Shown here piece after piece: positions 35,376 through 45,233 of a stretch of DNA of 64,000 nucleotides (positions within the stretch are counted from its first letter, which is position 1; each line of letters begins with the position of its first letter). Both the position numbers and the translations under genes were made by a program. Under the pieces are notes generated by a model. It worked only from the letters and a program-made list of their open reading frames with translations. It was not told the DNA's origin and ran no database searches. The DNA is taken from contig NZ_SDGY01000001.1 in the NCBI RefSeq assembly GCF_008107645.1, forward strand, positions 124,540-188,539, given 5' to 3'. The DNA comes from Leuconostoc litchii (GTDB lineage: Bacteria > Bacillota > Bacilli > Lactobacillales > Lactobacillaceae).

Positions 35376-36309
35376 AAGAAATTCCAGGGCCGCTTTGTGC
35401 GACTTCAACAGCTAGCGTTGGCATAGCATTTTTCAATATATTAACAATGGTTGATGCCTCGTCTTTAGTTGTAATGATTTTAACATTTGGACCAGCATCT
35501 ATCGTTGCGTAGGCTAAAATACCTTGATGACGCATATCTTGTATTAACGATAAAATCATTTGTGTTTGATCAGTAAAGTAAGTGAAAGGCTGACGAGATG
35601 CTGTTAAATTTAAGGCATGCATACCTAATGCATTGTCCTCAGCAATAGAGCCAACTTTATCAATATCTGCATGTTGAATAGCTGATTGCATATCAATAAG
35701 TTGATTAGCAGACTTCACTAACCAATCATCATAGTTTGGTGAAGTCAACGCACGTTGCATGCCTTCAGTAGAAGAAATCTTTTTTTCTGCATGACTAACC
35801 TCAGCGACTACTAGAGCAATTGGCATATCGGATGCATTGAGGCTTTCTGCAAAAGACGATTCATCGTCAATACCTTTATGCCAAACTGCAAAATTTCCAA
35901 AAAATGAACGACTAGCCGAACCAGAACCTCGGCGAGCTAAACGAGATAATTCTTCATTAGATAAATTCATACCAAGCTCATGCACAACAACACCTGTTAA
36001 TGCAGCAAATGCAGACGCAGAAGAGGCAAGGCCAGCGCTTGTAGGAACATGATTCTCAGAAATTACTTTCAATGGTGAAAAGTCACCTAGTTGTTTACGA
36101 AGCATATTCAAGAAGTGATGAATTCTTGTGGCATCAGCGGGTTGATTATTTAAAACAAAGCTATCTATCTCCGCAGATGAAACAGATGTTGTTGTATAGT
36201 ATTTGTCCAATGTTAATGACAACGAACTAGTGGTAGGCAAGTTTAATTCAATATTTTTTTTGCCCCAGTATTTGATTAGAGCGATATTTGTATGTGCAGT
36301 AGCTTTCAT
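35368..36309 (-). CDS. mvaD: Diphosphomevalonate decarboxylase
   Basis: 313 residues. It converts diphosphomevalonate to isopentenyl diphosphate with ATP. NIALIKYWGKK at the N-terminus and TSAGLASSASAFAAL (ATP loop) are diagnostic, and the catalytic Asp lies in TIDAGPNVK. The start is taken at the ATG that overlaps the mvaK1 stop as ATGA; an in-frame ATG five codons earlier is also possible. Second gene of the operon. Confidence 0.95.
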   Translation of the reverse strand: MKATAHTNIALIKYWGKKNIELNLPTTSSLSLTLDKYYTTTSVSSAEIDSFVLNNQPADATRIHHFLNMLRKQLGDFSPLKVISENHVPTSAGLASSASAFAALTGVVVHELGMNLSNEELSRLARRGSGSASRSFFGNFAVWHKGIDDESSFAESLNASDMPIALVVAEVSHAEKKISSTEGMQRALTSPNYDDWLVKSANQLIDMQSAIQHADIDKVGSIAEDNALGMHALNLTASRQPFTYFTDQTQMILSLIQDMRHQGILAYATIDAGPNVKIITTKDEASTIVNILKNAMPTLAVEVAQSGPGISYD

Positions 36310-37238
36310 AGTGGTTGAATCCATGTGTTCTGTGCGCCAGCTTTATTAAGTGCATTGGCAATTGTAATAGCGTCATTATTATTTCTAGCTAGGGCAAACA
36401 TTGCGCCACCAATGCCAGCACCAGTAAGTTTAGCACCCAAAGCCCCTGCGTGAGTTGCGGCGTTAACTAATTTATCTAATTTCGGATGAGAAATACCTAA
36501 CGACTGTAATTCGTGGTGTGCAGCTGTGAACATCATTCCTAGATGCTCGGGATTATTTTCAGAAATATCAATGCGAATTTTTTCTGCTATTGCTCCTAAA
36601 TGTTGGAGCGTAGACCATGCTCTTTTTTGATCATTCATCAAAAATTCTTTGACAATACTTATAGCGTGGACAGTTTGACCATGAATACCAGTGTCAGCTA
36701 AAACTAAGGTGCCTGACAAGTTCATGTCAAATTTTTCCATCGTTTTATTTTTGATAAACCAAATGGGGCTACTAGAATTAACTGTTGTGGCATCTAAACC
36801 AGATGGTGAACCGTGTGAAATAACTTCTTCGATATTTGTGAAGTAATTTAGTTCGGTGTTATGCAATTCAGCATCAAAATAATCAAAAAATGCTCTTGTA
36901 ATAGCAGTTGCTAAAGCAGCTGATGCGCCAAAACCGCGTTCTTGAGGAACATTTGAATCAATGCTCAAGATGAAAGGCACGTTAGTCATTTGAAACTTAT
37001 TAATTAAACGTAACAATAACTGACGTATACCTTCAACGTTGGCACCGAGTTCGCTCAAGTCGCCATGAAATTCAGCGCCATCAATGGTTTGACCTCGAAA
37101 AGCTGGTCGCAATGTGGCAGTAACTGTCATATTGGGTAGAGGAATTGCAATTGCAGGTTCCCCATAAACAACGGCGTGTTCGCCTATTAATATTGCTTTT
37201 GCGTGGGATTGACCCACACCATTCATTTGACTTAACAT
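36306..37238 (-). CDS. mvaK1: Mevalonate kinase
   Basis: 310 residues, GHMP kinase. First committed kinase of the mevalonate route to isoprenoids, including undecaprenyl phosphate needed for wall and polysaccharide synthesis. AKAILIGEHAVVYGEPAIA is the substrate/ATP region, GFGASAALATAI the ATP loop, and AKLTGAGIGGAM motif III. The ATG at 37238 has GGAG seven bases upstream. It heads the operon mvaK1-mvaD-mvaK2-fni, the usual Gram-positive coccus order, with overlapping stop/start codons throughout. Confidence 0.95.
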   Translation of the reverse strand: MLSQMNGVGQSHAKAILIGEHAVVYGEPAIAIPLPNMTVTATLRPAFRGQTIDGAEFHGDLSELGANVEGIRQLLLRLINKFQMTNVPFILSIDSNVPQERGFGASAALATAITRAFFDYFDAELHNTELNYFTNIEEVISHGSPSGLDATTVNSSSPIWFIKNKTMEKFDMNLSGTLVLADTGIHGQTVHAISIVKEFLMNDQKRAWSTLQHLGAIAEKIRIDISENNPEHLGMMFTAAHHELQSLGISHPKLDKLVNAATHAGALGAKLTGAGIGGAMFALARNNNDAITIANALNKAGAQNTWIQPL

Positions 37239-37301
37239 AAATTTCTCCAGATGTACTTTACTATTGTACCTCACGGGAGTATTTAGTGTAAAATATAAAA
37301 G

Positions 37302-37354
37302 AGTATTACGTTGTTTAGTGCGCCTGGTTAACACGTAGTAAACAGCGTAATACT
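37302..37354. other. Long imperfect inverted repeat between mvaK1 and the dinG-like gene
   Basis: AGTATTACG (37302-37310) pairs with CGTAATACT (37346-37354); inside it GTTTA pairs with TAAAC (37313-37317, 37339-37343) and GTG with CAC. It lies between divergent genes and has no T tail, so an operator or a leader RNA structure is more likely than a terminator. Confidence 0.55.
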
Positions 37355-37397
37355 TGTATAAAAAGTGCTAGTATGCACATTTGGAAAGGTACTTTAT

Positions 37398-39794
37398 ATG
37401 AACGCCAATGATACATTTGCGGTCGTTGACCTCGAGACCACAGGGCATAGTGTAAAAAAAGGTGGACGAATTATTCAGATAGGCATGACGTTTATTAAAA
37501 AGCGTCAAATTGTTGATCATTTTGAATCATTTGTTAACCCGGGTCAACCAATTGATCGTCAGATTCAGCAATTGACACATATTTCACAAAAAGATGTGCG
37601 AGATGCGCCTTATTTTGAAGAAATTGCGCCAGTACTGCAAAATCTACTGAAAGATACAGTTTTGATTGCGCATAATGTTAATTTTGATTACCCTTACTTA
37701 AATGAAGAATTTGAGAGAACAGGTTTTTCTCCATTAAAAATTAATGCTATTGATACAGTCCAATTGGCACAAATATTATTACCAACAGCACCAGGATATC
37801 GTTTGTTGGACTTAACAACGCATTTGAACATTACATTGGACAATGCACATCGGGCTAATGCTGATGCTAATGCGACCGCATTACTTTTTTTAAAATTATG
37901 GAAAAAACTAGAAACACTTCCTGAACCAACATTAAAGCAACTTCAACAAAAAGAATGGCCATTGTTGAGACAAACACAGCAGTTTTTAAAAATTGTTCGT
38001 TCCAAAAATAAACAGAATTTTAACTATTATAATCAAATTGCTTTATTGCCAAAGTATTTAGAAAGGGTAAGTGAGCAGTCAAGTGACTTGTCTAAGAAAT
38101 CTTTTCCTAAAACGAATGAAGCAAAAGAAAAATTATTTGGCCATTGGTTGTCTACAAATGAAGCACAAAATGATTTGATAAATCGAGTTTATAAGTTTTT
38201 AAACAAGCGCACAGATGGGTTATTAACGACCTTGACTGGACCAAGAGTTGGGAAAACCTTAGCTTACCTAGTTCCCGTTGTTTTGAGTCAAAAAAAAGCT
38301 GTATTACTCACTAACGATGATAGTTTACAATCACAACAAATAAATATTATTTCAAAACTATCAGCATTGTTTAATGTGCCTGTACAAAGTGCAATTTTAT
38401 ACGAGCCTACTGATTACGTTGATATTGAAAAATTTTCTCAGTTGCTATTAGAAGAAGGAACACCACAGGAACAATTTTTTAAGGCTCGTTTATTAGTTTG
38501 GCTCACAGAAACAACGACTGGTCTACTTCAAGAAATTATTGTGGGGGTTCAGAATGACAAGTTATTGCAGTCAATTTGTGGTCATAATGAGTCTTATTTT
38601 TTTCAAAAAGCATATCAGCAAGCCAATGAATCACAAATTATTGTGATGAATTTTAATACATATTTTGTTCAGAGTAAACAATTGCGAGCAGATTTAGCAA
38701 TTGACAAATGGCCAATTGTTGTGATGGAAACACCAACACAGTTTGTGGACGATTTACATGATTATTTTTGTACGTCATTAAATGTAACGCAATATCAAAA
38801 TGTTTTAAAAGGACTGAATCACCAAGAAATACCAGGTTTAACACATAAGCAACGCTTGTTTGTTAGACAAAGTGTTAGTGAATCATTAAGGTTACTGAAG
38901 CAAATCGTACAATCAGACAAAGTGCAGACTATTTTAAAGCGTATTGAACGACTATTGTTAATTACCATACGCTTAAATGAGTTGTTTGAAATGAATGGAA
39001 CCAGTGTACCTTATGAATTTCAAAATGCAGCAGTACAGTTATTAAAAATACAGCGACTAAAGTTAAGAGATGAAATTGTAATAAACAATACATGGCTTGA
39101 AGAAAATGGTCAATCACAACACAAAATATTGTTTAATGTACAAGAAAAGGTCATTTATCAGGAAGAATTTGTGGCCAACGTTAACAAATTATTAGTTGTT
39201 AGCGAATTTTTGCCAGTAGAAATAACCGATTTTTTACGTGATGTACCTAGTTCATTTACAGTAGAACGAGCGTTTATTCATAATGACTTGCAACCAATTC
39301 GGGTTGTTCAACTACAACGTTCATCACCTGTCGCTCATTTGCAATCTATTACTCAGTTTAACGCTGGTGAAATACTATTGATTGTTCCTAATGAAGAGCG
39401 GGTGAATCATTGGTATCAAAAAATTAAATTCGCTGTGACAACAAATTATAATGTTGTTGCTGAAGGTATAACAGGTTCCTTAAAAAAGATTCAACGGCAA
39501 AGTCAAATGAAACGAAACAATATTGTGATTGTCACGCCTAATATTTTTTCAACTATGTGGTTACGTGAACAAGAATTACCAGCAATTGTTATGGTACCAG
39601 AACGGGAAGTTTGGCAACCGGTTTCAAGATTAGGTTATGTATTAACTCAAATGCAGCGGCATCAACAAGGTGTTTTGATTTCTCAATTGAACGCGATGCA
39701 ACGGAATCGCTTTAAAGAACAAATTATTTTAGAAAAAATAAACCTTAAATTAGGGTTGGCAGAGCAATATGATGTATTGTTACGTAACCTGTAA
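37398..39794 (+). CDS. dinG: DinG-like protein: intact DEDD exonuclease, eroded helicase
   Basis: 798 residues, shorter than typical Firmicute DinG (about 900-930). Residues 1-170 are a complete DnaQ-type 3'-5' exonuclease: VDLETTG (D11, E13), HNVNFD (D97) and H151 with D156. The XPD-like helicase part is degraded: Walker A reads TGPRVGKT (280-287), the DEAH box position reads METP (443-446), and no QxxGRxxR motif VI is found near the C-terminus. The gene order dinG-tseB-aspB-asnS-dnaD identifies it as the DinG orthologue. Likely a single-strand exonuclease without helicase activity. The ATG at 37398 has AAAGG upstream. Confidence 0.85.
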   Translation: MNANDTFAVVDLETTGHSVKKGGRIIQIGMTFIKKRQIVDHFESFVNPGQPIDRQIQQLTHISQKDVRDAPYFEEIAPVLQNLLKDTVLIAHNVNFDYPYLNEEFERTGFSPLKINAIDTVQLAQILLPTAPGYRLLDLTTHLNITLDNAHRANADANATALLFLKLWKKLETLPEPTLKQLQQKEWPLLRQTQQFLKIVRSKNKQNFNYYNQIALLPKYLERVSEQSSDLSKKSFPKTNEAKEKLFGHWLSTNEAQNDLINRVYKFLNKRTDGLLTTLTGPRVGKTLAYLVPVVLSQKKAVLLTNDDSLQSQQINIISKLSALFNVPVQSAILYEPTDYVDIEKFSQLLLEEGTPQEQFFKARLLVWLTETTTGLLQEIIVGVQNDKLLQSICGHNESYFFQKAYQQANESQIIVMNFNTYFVQSKQLRADLAIDKWPIVVMETPTQFVDDLHDYFCTSLNVTQYQNVLKGLNHQEIPGLTHKQRLFVRQSVSESLRLLKQIVQSDKVQTILKRIERLLLITIRLNELFEMNGTSVPYEFQNAAVQLLKIQRLKLRDEIVINNTWLEENGQSQHKILFNVQEKVIYQEEFVANVNKLLVVSEFLPVEITDFLRDVPSSFTVERAFIHNDLQPIRVVQLQRSSPVAHLQSITQFNAGEILLIVPNEERVNHWYQKIKFAVTTNYNVVAEGITGSLKKIQRQSQMKRNNIVIVTPNIFSTMWLREQELPAIVMVPEREVWQPVSRLGYVLTQMQRHQQGVLISQLNAMQRNRFKEQIILEKINLKLGLAEQYDVLLRNL

Positions 39795-39866
39795 TTTATC
39801 ACTCAAAGTAGGTGGTTTTTTTGATATAATATTTTGTGAATGTGCAAATACGGAGGTGTTGGATAA

Positions 39867-40394
39867 ATGATACAATTTAAAGATGATATTCGAATTCGTC
39901 AACGCCATCGTCAAACACGTGTTCATTGGGCGCATGTCTGGTTTGTTGTTATTGGCATTTTAATTGTTTTAGCCGCATTTATTCTTGGGTATTTTTATAT
40001 TTCACTAGCTCCTATGCGCCAAGCTGAAAATCGTGTTCAAAAATTAGTGCGTGATAAAACAAGTATTGCCACTGTAACACAAGTGTCAGTGGACTATCGT
40101 AAAACGACAACTTATGCAGTGTTAGGACAGACAGCATCTGGTACAGAAAAAGTTGCTATTGTTCGGCATAACAAAGTAAAAACATACAATCGATCAGAGG
40201 GTATGTCGGACAGTCAACTAAAAAAAATAATAACTAAGAAGTATAAACCTAAAAAACTCTATTCAGCTAATATCAGTGAATACCAAGGAGTATTAGTTTG
40301 GGAAATAAGCTACAAAGGGGCAGATAGCAAGTTGAATTATCTCACCTTAGATTTTAAAACAGGAAAGGCATATCGTGCTATTTCGGGCATGTAG
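39867..40394 (+). CDS. tseB: TseB/YpmB-like cell-wall elongation regulator (DUF5590)
   Basis: 175 residues with one membrane helix (about 26-48) and an extracellular part made of two PepSY-like segments (DUF5590). In Bacillus, YpmB/TseB interacts with PBP2A and affects cell elongation; the same is inferred here from fold and synteny, as it lies between dinG and aspB as in Bacillus. The opening is basic (RIRQRHRQTR). GGAGGTG precedes the ATG. Confidence 0.8.
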   Translation: MIQFKDDIRIRQRHRQTRVHWAHVWFVVIGILIVLAAFILGYFYISLAPMRQAENRVQKLVRDKTSIATVTQVSVDYRKTTTYAVLGQTASGTEKVAIVRHNKVKTYNRSEGMSDSQLKKIITKKYKPKKLYSANISEYQGVLVWEISYKGADSKLNYLTLDFKTGKAYRAISGM

Positions 40395-40407
40395 AAAGGA
40401 ATATAAA

Positions 40408-41601
40408 GTGATAACTCTTTCAAATCGTGTGAACGCTATAACTGCTTCACCAACGTTGGCAATGAATGCACTCGCTAAGCAGATGCAAGCAGCGGGTATT
40501 GATGTGATTAATCTTGGTGTGGGCGAGCCTGATTTCCAAACACCAGATAATATTTCTAGAGCAGCTATTGCGGCAGTTAAAGCACAAAAAACTAGTTTTT
40601 ACACACCAGCCAGTGGTCTCCTTGCCTTAAAAGAGGCCATTGTTGAACGTGTGGCTCGACAATATAATGCAAATATTATGACGGAAAACGTTTCTGTCAC
40701 TACAGGCGCAAAATTGTCATTGTATGTTTTAATGCAAGTTTTGCTTAATCCAGGGGATGTAGTTGTGACTGCTGCACCGGAATGGGTTAGCTATGTTGAA
40801 CAAATTAAATTAGCTGGTGGTCGTTTAATTGAAGTTCATTCTGATAATCCGGCAATGAAATTGACGATTTCAGAATTGAAAAAAATTAAAGATGATGTTA
40901 AATTAATCATTGTCAATTCTCCCACTAATCCCACTGGGCAAGTCTACACAAAGTCAGAGATTGAAGACATTTTAAACTGGGCTAATGAACATGATACATT
41001 TGTCATTTTAGATGAAATCTACGGTCAACTAGTTTACAATGGAGCGCAATTTACTTCTGGATTGCAATTACAAGAGCCAGAAAATAGTCACATGATTATT
41101 GTCGACGGTGTATCGAAATCTTATTCGATGACTGGTTGGCGCATTGGCTGGACGATTGCAAGTTCCGCTATCATTTCCGCTATGAACAAATTACTTGGTC
41201 ACATGACTTCAAATCCGACTGTGGCAGCTCAATATGCAGCGATTGAAGCTTTAAGTGGGGAGCAAGATACAGTTGAATATATGCGTAAGGCCTTTGAGCA
41301 ACGTTTAAACACTACGTTTGAGGCTTTGAACGATATTGATGGTTTGCAAGTTGATGTCAAACCACAAGGTGCGTTTTATCTGTTCCCTAAAATTGATGAA
41401 AATACTATAAAACGTGTAGGTGTAAAAAATACGGTTGAATTATCAACTAAAATTTTAGAAGAGGCTCATGTTGCCTTGCCAGCGGGAGAGGGTTTTGGCA
41501 TGCCTAATTACTTGAGATTAAGCTATGCTAAAGACCAAGCGACATTAGATGAAGCAATCAAGCGCTTAAAAATGTTTTTTAAAAAATATATGAAAGATTA
41601 A
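40408..41601 (+). CDS. aspB: Aspartate aminotransferase (class I)
   Basis: 397 residues from a GTG with GAAAGGA upstream. PLP enzyme converting oxaloacetate and glutamate to aspartate. [12 protein letters not shown], the PTNPTG motif, ILDEIYG and the PLP-lysine motif [13 protein letters not shown] are all seen. It supplies aspartate just upstream of asnS, the usual pair in Firmicutes. Confidence 0.93.
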   Translation: MITLSNRVNAITASPTLAMNALAKQMQAAGIDVINLGVGEPDFQTPDNISRAAIAAVKAQKTSFYTPASGLLALKEAIVERVARQYNANIMTENVSVTTGAKLSLYVLMQVLLNPGDVVVTAAPEWVSYVEQIKLAGGRLIEVHSDNPAMKLTISELKKIKDDVKLIIVNSPTNPTGQVYTKSEIEDILNWANEHDTFVILDEIYGQLVYNGAQFTSGLQLQEPENSHMIIVDGVSKSYSMTGWRIGWTIASSAIISAMNKLLGHMTSNPTVAAQYAAIEALSGEQDTVEYMRKAFEQRLNTTFEALNDIDGLQVDVKPQGAFYLFPKIDENTIKRVGVKNTVELSTKILEEAHVALPAGEGFGMPNYLRLSYAKDQATLDEAIKRLKMFFKKYMKD

Positions 41602-41608
41602 TATAGTG

Positions 41609-42916
41609 ATGAGTGAAGAATTTCCAAAAATTAAAATTATTGATGCAAAAAATTACGTTGGGCATACGGTTACAATTGGTGCTTGGCTACGACAAAAAAG
41701 AGGTAGTGGGAAACTAGCCTTTTTACAGTTAAGAGATGGTACTGCATTTTTCCAAGGCGTTGTGGCTAAAGCTGACGTAGCTGAAAATATTTTTGAACTC
41801 GCTAAAGGATTGAAACAAGAAACTAGTATTTATGTTACTGGTGAAATTCATGAGGATAGTCGTTCTTCATTTGGTTATGAAATGGCGGTTTCTGATATTC
41901 AAATTATCGGCGAAAGTCATGATTATCCAATTACGCCAAAAGAACATGGTACAGACTTTTTGTTTGATGAACGACATCTGTATTTGCGTCATTTAAAGCC
42001 TTTTGCCACGTTGAAGATTCGAAATACTTTAATCGCAGCAACCTATGAATTCTTTAATGATGAAGGGTTTACAAAGTTAGATGCACCTGTTTTAACAGGA
42101 TCTGCTCCGGAAGGGACAACAGAACTGTTTGAGACAGATTATTTTGGCGAACCTGCCTTTTTATCACAAACTGGGCAGTTATATGCTGAGGCTGGTGCAA
42201 TGGCATTTGGAAAGGTATTTACTTTTGGTCCAACATTCCGTGCTGAAAAGTCAAAAACAAGGCGTCATTTAACAGAATTTTGGATGATTGAGCCAGAGAT
42301 GGCTTTTATGAATCAAGAAGAAAGCTTGAAAATTCAAGAGCGTTATATTGCTTTCTTAATTTCAAAAGTACTTGAAAAAAATGAACAAGAGCTTGATATC
42401 TTGAATCGAGATAAAGAATTGTTACAGTCATACACGCAGCTACCTTATCCACGCGTAAGTTATGATGATGCTATTAAGTTATTGCAAGAGAATGAATTTG
42501 ACGTTGAATGGGGTGTGGATTTTGGTTCACCTGAAGAAACATTCCTAGCCAATCATTTTGCTAAACCAGTGTTTATTGTAAACTTCCCTAAGGCAATTAA
42601 GCCATTTTACATGAAGCGACATGAAACACGTGATGATGTTGTTGTGTCAGCTGATTTATTAGCTCCTGAAGGTTATGGTGAAATCATTGGTGGATCAGAA
42701 CGTGACACGGATTACGATTATTTGAAAAAATTAATTGAAGAGCAAGGACTGAGCATGGATGAATATTCATGGTATCTTGATTTAAGAAAATATGGTTCAG
42801 TGCCACATTCAGGATTCGGACTTGGTTTGGAACGTATGGTTACATTTGTCACAGGGGAAGAGCATATTCGTGAAGCAATTCCATTCCCTCGTATGACCAA
42901 TCGCTTGCGACCTTGA
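41609..42916 (+). CDS. asnS: Asparaginyl-tRNA synthetase
   Basis: 435 residues. Class II synthetase with an N-terminal OB-fold ([22 protein letters not shown]) and the catalytic core: motif 2 [18 protein letters not shown] and motif 3 [10 protein letters not shown]. The [12 protein letters not shown] loop is typical of AsnRS rather than AspRS. The ATG at 41609 follows a weak ribosome site; a GTG lies one codon earlier. A terminator-like hairpin follows before dnaD. Confidence 0.96.
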   Translation: MSEEFPKIKIIDAKNYVGHTVTIGAWLRQKRGSGKLAFLQLRDGTAFFQGVVAKADVAENIFELAKGLKQETSIYVTGEIHEDSRSSFGYEMAVSDIQIIGESHDYPITPKEHGTDFLFDERHLYLRHLKPFATLKIRNTLIAATYEFFNDEGFTKLDAPVLTGSAPEGTTELFETDYFGEPAFLSQTGQLYAEAGAMAFGKVFTFGPTFRAEKSKTRRHLTEFWMIEPEMAFMNQEESLKIQERYIAFLISKVLEKNEQELDILNRDKELLQSYTQLPYPRVSYDDAIKLLQENEFDVEWGVDFGSPEETFLANHFAKPVFIVNFPKAIKPFYMKRHETRDDVVVSADLLAPEGYGEIIGGSERDTDYDYLKKLIEEQGLSMDEYSWYLDLRKYGSVPHSGFGLGLERMVTFVTGEEHIREAIPFPRMTNRLRP

Positions 42917-42973
42917 CAATGGTTTTTATATCATATGCTTTTGGTCTGAGTATGATACACTATTTATAGAAGA

Positions 42974-43002
42974 AAAAACGTCCAACTTGATTGGACGTTT
43001 TT
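42974..43002 (+). terminator. Terminator-like hairpin between asnS and dnaD
   Basis: Perfect 12-bp stem (42974-42985 with 42991-43002) with CTTGA loop and five T inside the 3' arm. It ends only 14 bases before the dnaD start, leaving no room for a promoter between them, so dnaD depends on read-through or on a promoter upstream of the hairpin. Confidence 0.8.
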
Positions 43003-43016
43003 ATAACTGAGGCAAT

Positions 43017-43652
43017 ATGATGTTAGAAAAAAGATTACAACAATATATTCAAGCAGGAAATACCACTGTGAATAATGATTTGTTACTGCATTATCAAGAT
43101 ATTGGTTTTGATAATGATGATTTAGCATTGTATATGCAAGTGCAAAGAATTCAAGGGCGAGGAGATCAAGCGACACCAGCTGCAATTGCTCAAGTGATGC
43201 ATACGACCGAAAAGATTGTTATTACACGCCTTCAAAGCTTAATTCGCCGTGATTTAATGCAAGTGCATGGTGGTAGTATCCAGACAGAAACATATGATTT
43301 CACGCCGCTGTTTGAAAAACTATTGGGTGGTCAAGTTGTTGAACGTTCGGACATTATAGCCGATGGTAAGAGTGCTCGTCGCGAGATTATGCAAACTTTG
43401 GAGGCTGAGTTTGGCCGGCCATTATCACCAATGGAAATACAAACAGTAGGACATTGGTTTGATCAAGATCATTTTGAACCGGTTATGATGTTACTGGCAA
43501 TTCAAGAAGCTGTTGCTAATAATGCACGCAGTTTACGTTATATAGAAACCATACTTGCTAATTGGCAGCGTGAACATGTTACAACACCGCAGGAAGCTCA
43601 AGTGGCTAAACAACGGAGACGTGGTGTGACCTATAATAATGTCATTGATTAA
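43017..43652 (+). CDS. dnaD: DnaD-family replication initiation protein
   Basis: 211 residues. An N-terminal winged-helix domain (about 1-95, with TPAAIAQVMHTTEKIVITRLQ) and the C-terminal DnaD domain (about 125-195: FGRPLSPMEIQTVGHW and EAVANNARSLRYIETILANW, the YxxxILxxW signature). DnaD helps load the replicative helicase. It follows asnS as in Bacillus. GAGG lies before the start; a second in-frame ATG follows immediately. Confidence 0.93.
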   Translation: MMLEKRLQQYIQAGNTTVNNDLLLHYQDIGFDNDDLALYMQVQRIQGRGDQATPAAIAQVMHTTEKIVITRLQSLIRRDLMQVHGGSIQTETYDFTPLFEKLLGGQVVERSDIIADGKSARREIMQTLEAEFGRPLSPMEIQTVGHWFDQDHFEPVMMLLAIQEAVANNARSLRYIETILANWQREHVTTPQEAQVAKQRRRGVTYNNVID

Positions 43653-43928
43653 TTAGTTAAATATAATATCATATCGTTCGTTAAGATGAAAGCCAAAAAT
43701 CGGACTAGTATCTTCTCTGAAAAGTATAGTATTTGCGGACGACTCACGTAACCGAGCAAATAACTGTGACAGAGACAAGGCTTTGTTACTATTATTTGCA
43801 ACTAATAAAATATCAACATGATTGTCTGCGTATTTTATTGCTACAACAGGTTGAGTGTTGTTTTCAATAAATAATTTTGTATCTAGTGACATATACTGTG
43901 TTAAGTCTTCTAAATCTGTTAATCTCAT
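43653..43928 (-). CDS. Small protein of unknown function
   Basis: 91 residues on the minus strand, filling the space between dnaD and rlmL; its stop abuts the dnaD stop. Composition looks like a real folded protein (alternating beta-like VVAIKYADNHVDILLV, then a helix SLSQLFARLRESS and IFGFHLNERYDIIFN). No Cys, no membrane helix, no recognised domain. There is no convincing ribosome site; on its strand a TATAAT ends about eight bases before the ATG, so initiation may be weak or leaderless. Function unknown. Confidence 0.5.
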   Translation of the reverse strand: MRLTDLEDLTQYMSLDTKLFIENNTQPVVAIKYADNHVDILLVANNSNKALSLSQLFARLRESSANTILFREDTSPIFGFHLNERYDIIFN

Positions 43929-43950
43929 ATACTAATTATAAAGGAAAATC

Positions 43951-45084
43951 ATGGAAAAAACATATCATTTAATGGCAACAGCAGCAGCCGGACTAGAATC
44001 ACTTGTCGGCAAAGAACTAGAACGTTTGGGCTATGAGCACCAAGTAGAGAATTATCGTGTTCGCTTTAATGGTACACAAAAAGATATTTTGAATGCCAAT
44101 GTTTGGCTCCGTACAGCTGACCGAATCAAAATTATTGTTGGTGAATTTGAGGCAACTACATTTGACCAATTATTTGAAGGTGTAAAAGCGTTGCCATGGG
44201 AAGAATATCTGAACTACGACTCGGAGTTCCCTGTTGCTGGTCGTTCAAAGAAATCGGAGTTATTCAGTGTCCCTGATGTGCAAGCTATTACTAAAAAAGC
44301 TATTGTAAACAGATTACAAGATGCTTACCATATTAGAACACGTTTACCAGAAAATGGCTACTTTGCCCAACTTGAAGTGATGATTGACAAGAATCATGTT
44401 ATCGTCACTTTAGACACAACGGGTGAATCACTGTTTAAGCGAGGCTACCGAGTGAATAAGGGTGGTGCTCCACTAAAGGAAAATTTTGCAGCAGCATTGG
44501 TCTTACTTACTAATTGGCATCCAGACAGACCATTTGTGGATCCAACAACTGGTTCTGGCACAATTGCTATTGAAGCAGCGTTAATCGGTCGTAACATTGC
44601 GCCTGGTTTAATTCGCGACTTTGATATTGAAAATATGGACTGGTTTGATAAAAAATTGTCAGATGAGGTTCGTGATGCCGCTGAGGAAAAAGCTGACTAC
44701 GATCGTACACTAGATATTGAAGCTTTTGATATTGACGAGAATATGATTGAAATTGCTAAAGAGAACGCAAAACATGCTGGATTGAGTCAAGATATTACTT
44801 TTAAACAATTGGCAGCCAAAGATTGGATTACCGATAAAATTAATGGTGTTTTGGTTACGAATCCGCCTTACGGGGAACGTCTAGGTGAATTGGACGCTGC
44901 TCGTGAGTTATATGAACAGATGGGTGATGTCTATCGTAAGTTACCAAGTTGGAGTAAATACATCTTAACAAGTGATTTAGAGTTTGAGAATTCGTATGGT
45001 GAAAAGGCTACTAAACGACGTAAATTATACAATGGTGCACTACGCGTTGATTACTTCCAATATTGGGGAAAGCGTGTTAGATAA
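43951..45084 (+). CDS. rlmL: THUMP-domain 23S rRNA guanine-N2 methyltransferase (RlmL/YpsC-like)
   Basis: 377 residues. An N-terminal ferredoxin-like/THUMP region (about 1-160) binds RNA; a SAM-dependent methyltransferase follows with FVDPTTGSGTIAIEAAL (SAM site) and TNPPYGERLGEL, the NPPY motif of N2-guanine methyltransferases. By family it modifies 23S rRNA (G2445 in E. coli numbering). AAAGGAAAA precedes the ATG; a strong terminator follows. Confidence 0.92.
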   Translation: MEKTYHLMATAAAGLESLVGKELERLGYEHQVENYRVRFNGTQKDILNANVWLRTADRIKIIVGEFEATTFDQLFEGVKALPWEEYLNYDSEFPVAGRSKKSELFSVPDVQAITKKAIVNRLQDAYHIRTRLPENGYFAQLEVMIDKNHVIVTLDTTGESLFKRGYRVNKGGAPLKENFAAALVLLTNWHPDRPFVDPTTGSGTIAIEAALIGRNIAPGLIRDFDIENMDWFDKKLSDEVRDAAEEKADYDRTLDIEAFDIDENMIEIAKENAKHAGLSQDITFKQLAAKDWITDKINGVLVTNPPYGERLGELDAARELYEQMGDVYRKLPSWSKYILTSDLEFENSYGEKATKRRKLYNGALRVDYFQYWGKRVR

Positions 45085-45118
45085 AAAGTAAGGGTGTGAA
45101 ACAACCCTTACTTTTTTT
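45083..45118 (+). terminator. Strong terminator after rlmL
   Basis: Perfect 13-bp stem (45083-45095 with 45104-45116), 8-base loop, seven T. Confidence 0.93.
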
Positions 45119-45233
45119 GATTAGTTTAATTTGTGCGAGGTGACTAATATTTATTTTTTTCTTTGTATATTATTCTCATGAAAAAATCATTTACCATTGT
45201 TAGAATAAAATAATAATGAAATGAGGGTTCAAC

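Noticed and set aside
42913-42956. Promoter TTGACA near the end of asnS for dnaD
   Set aside because: TTGACA is present but no -10 at acceptable spacing; TATGAT at 42951 is too far away.
43653-43950. RNase P RNA gene (often near ypsC/rlmL in Firmicutes)
   Set aside because: The space is filled by a protein-like ORF and no conserved RNase P RNA motif was seen.
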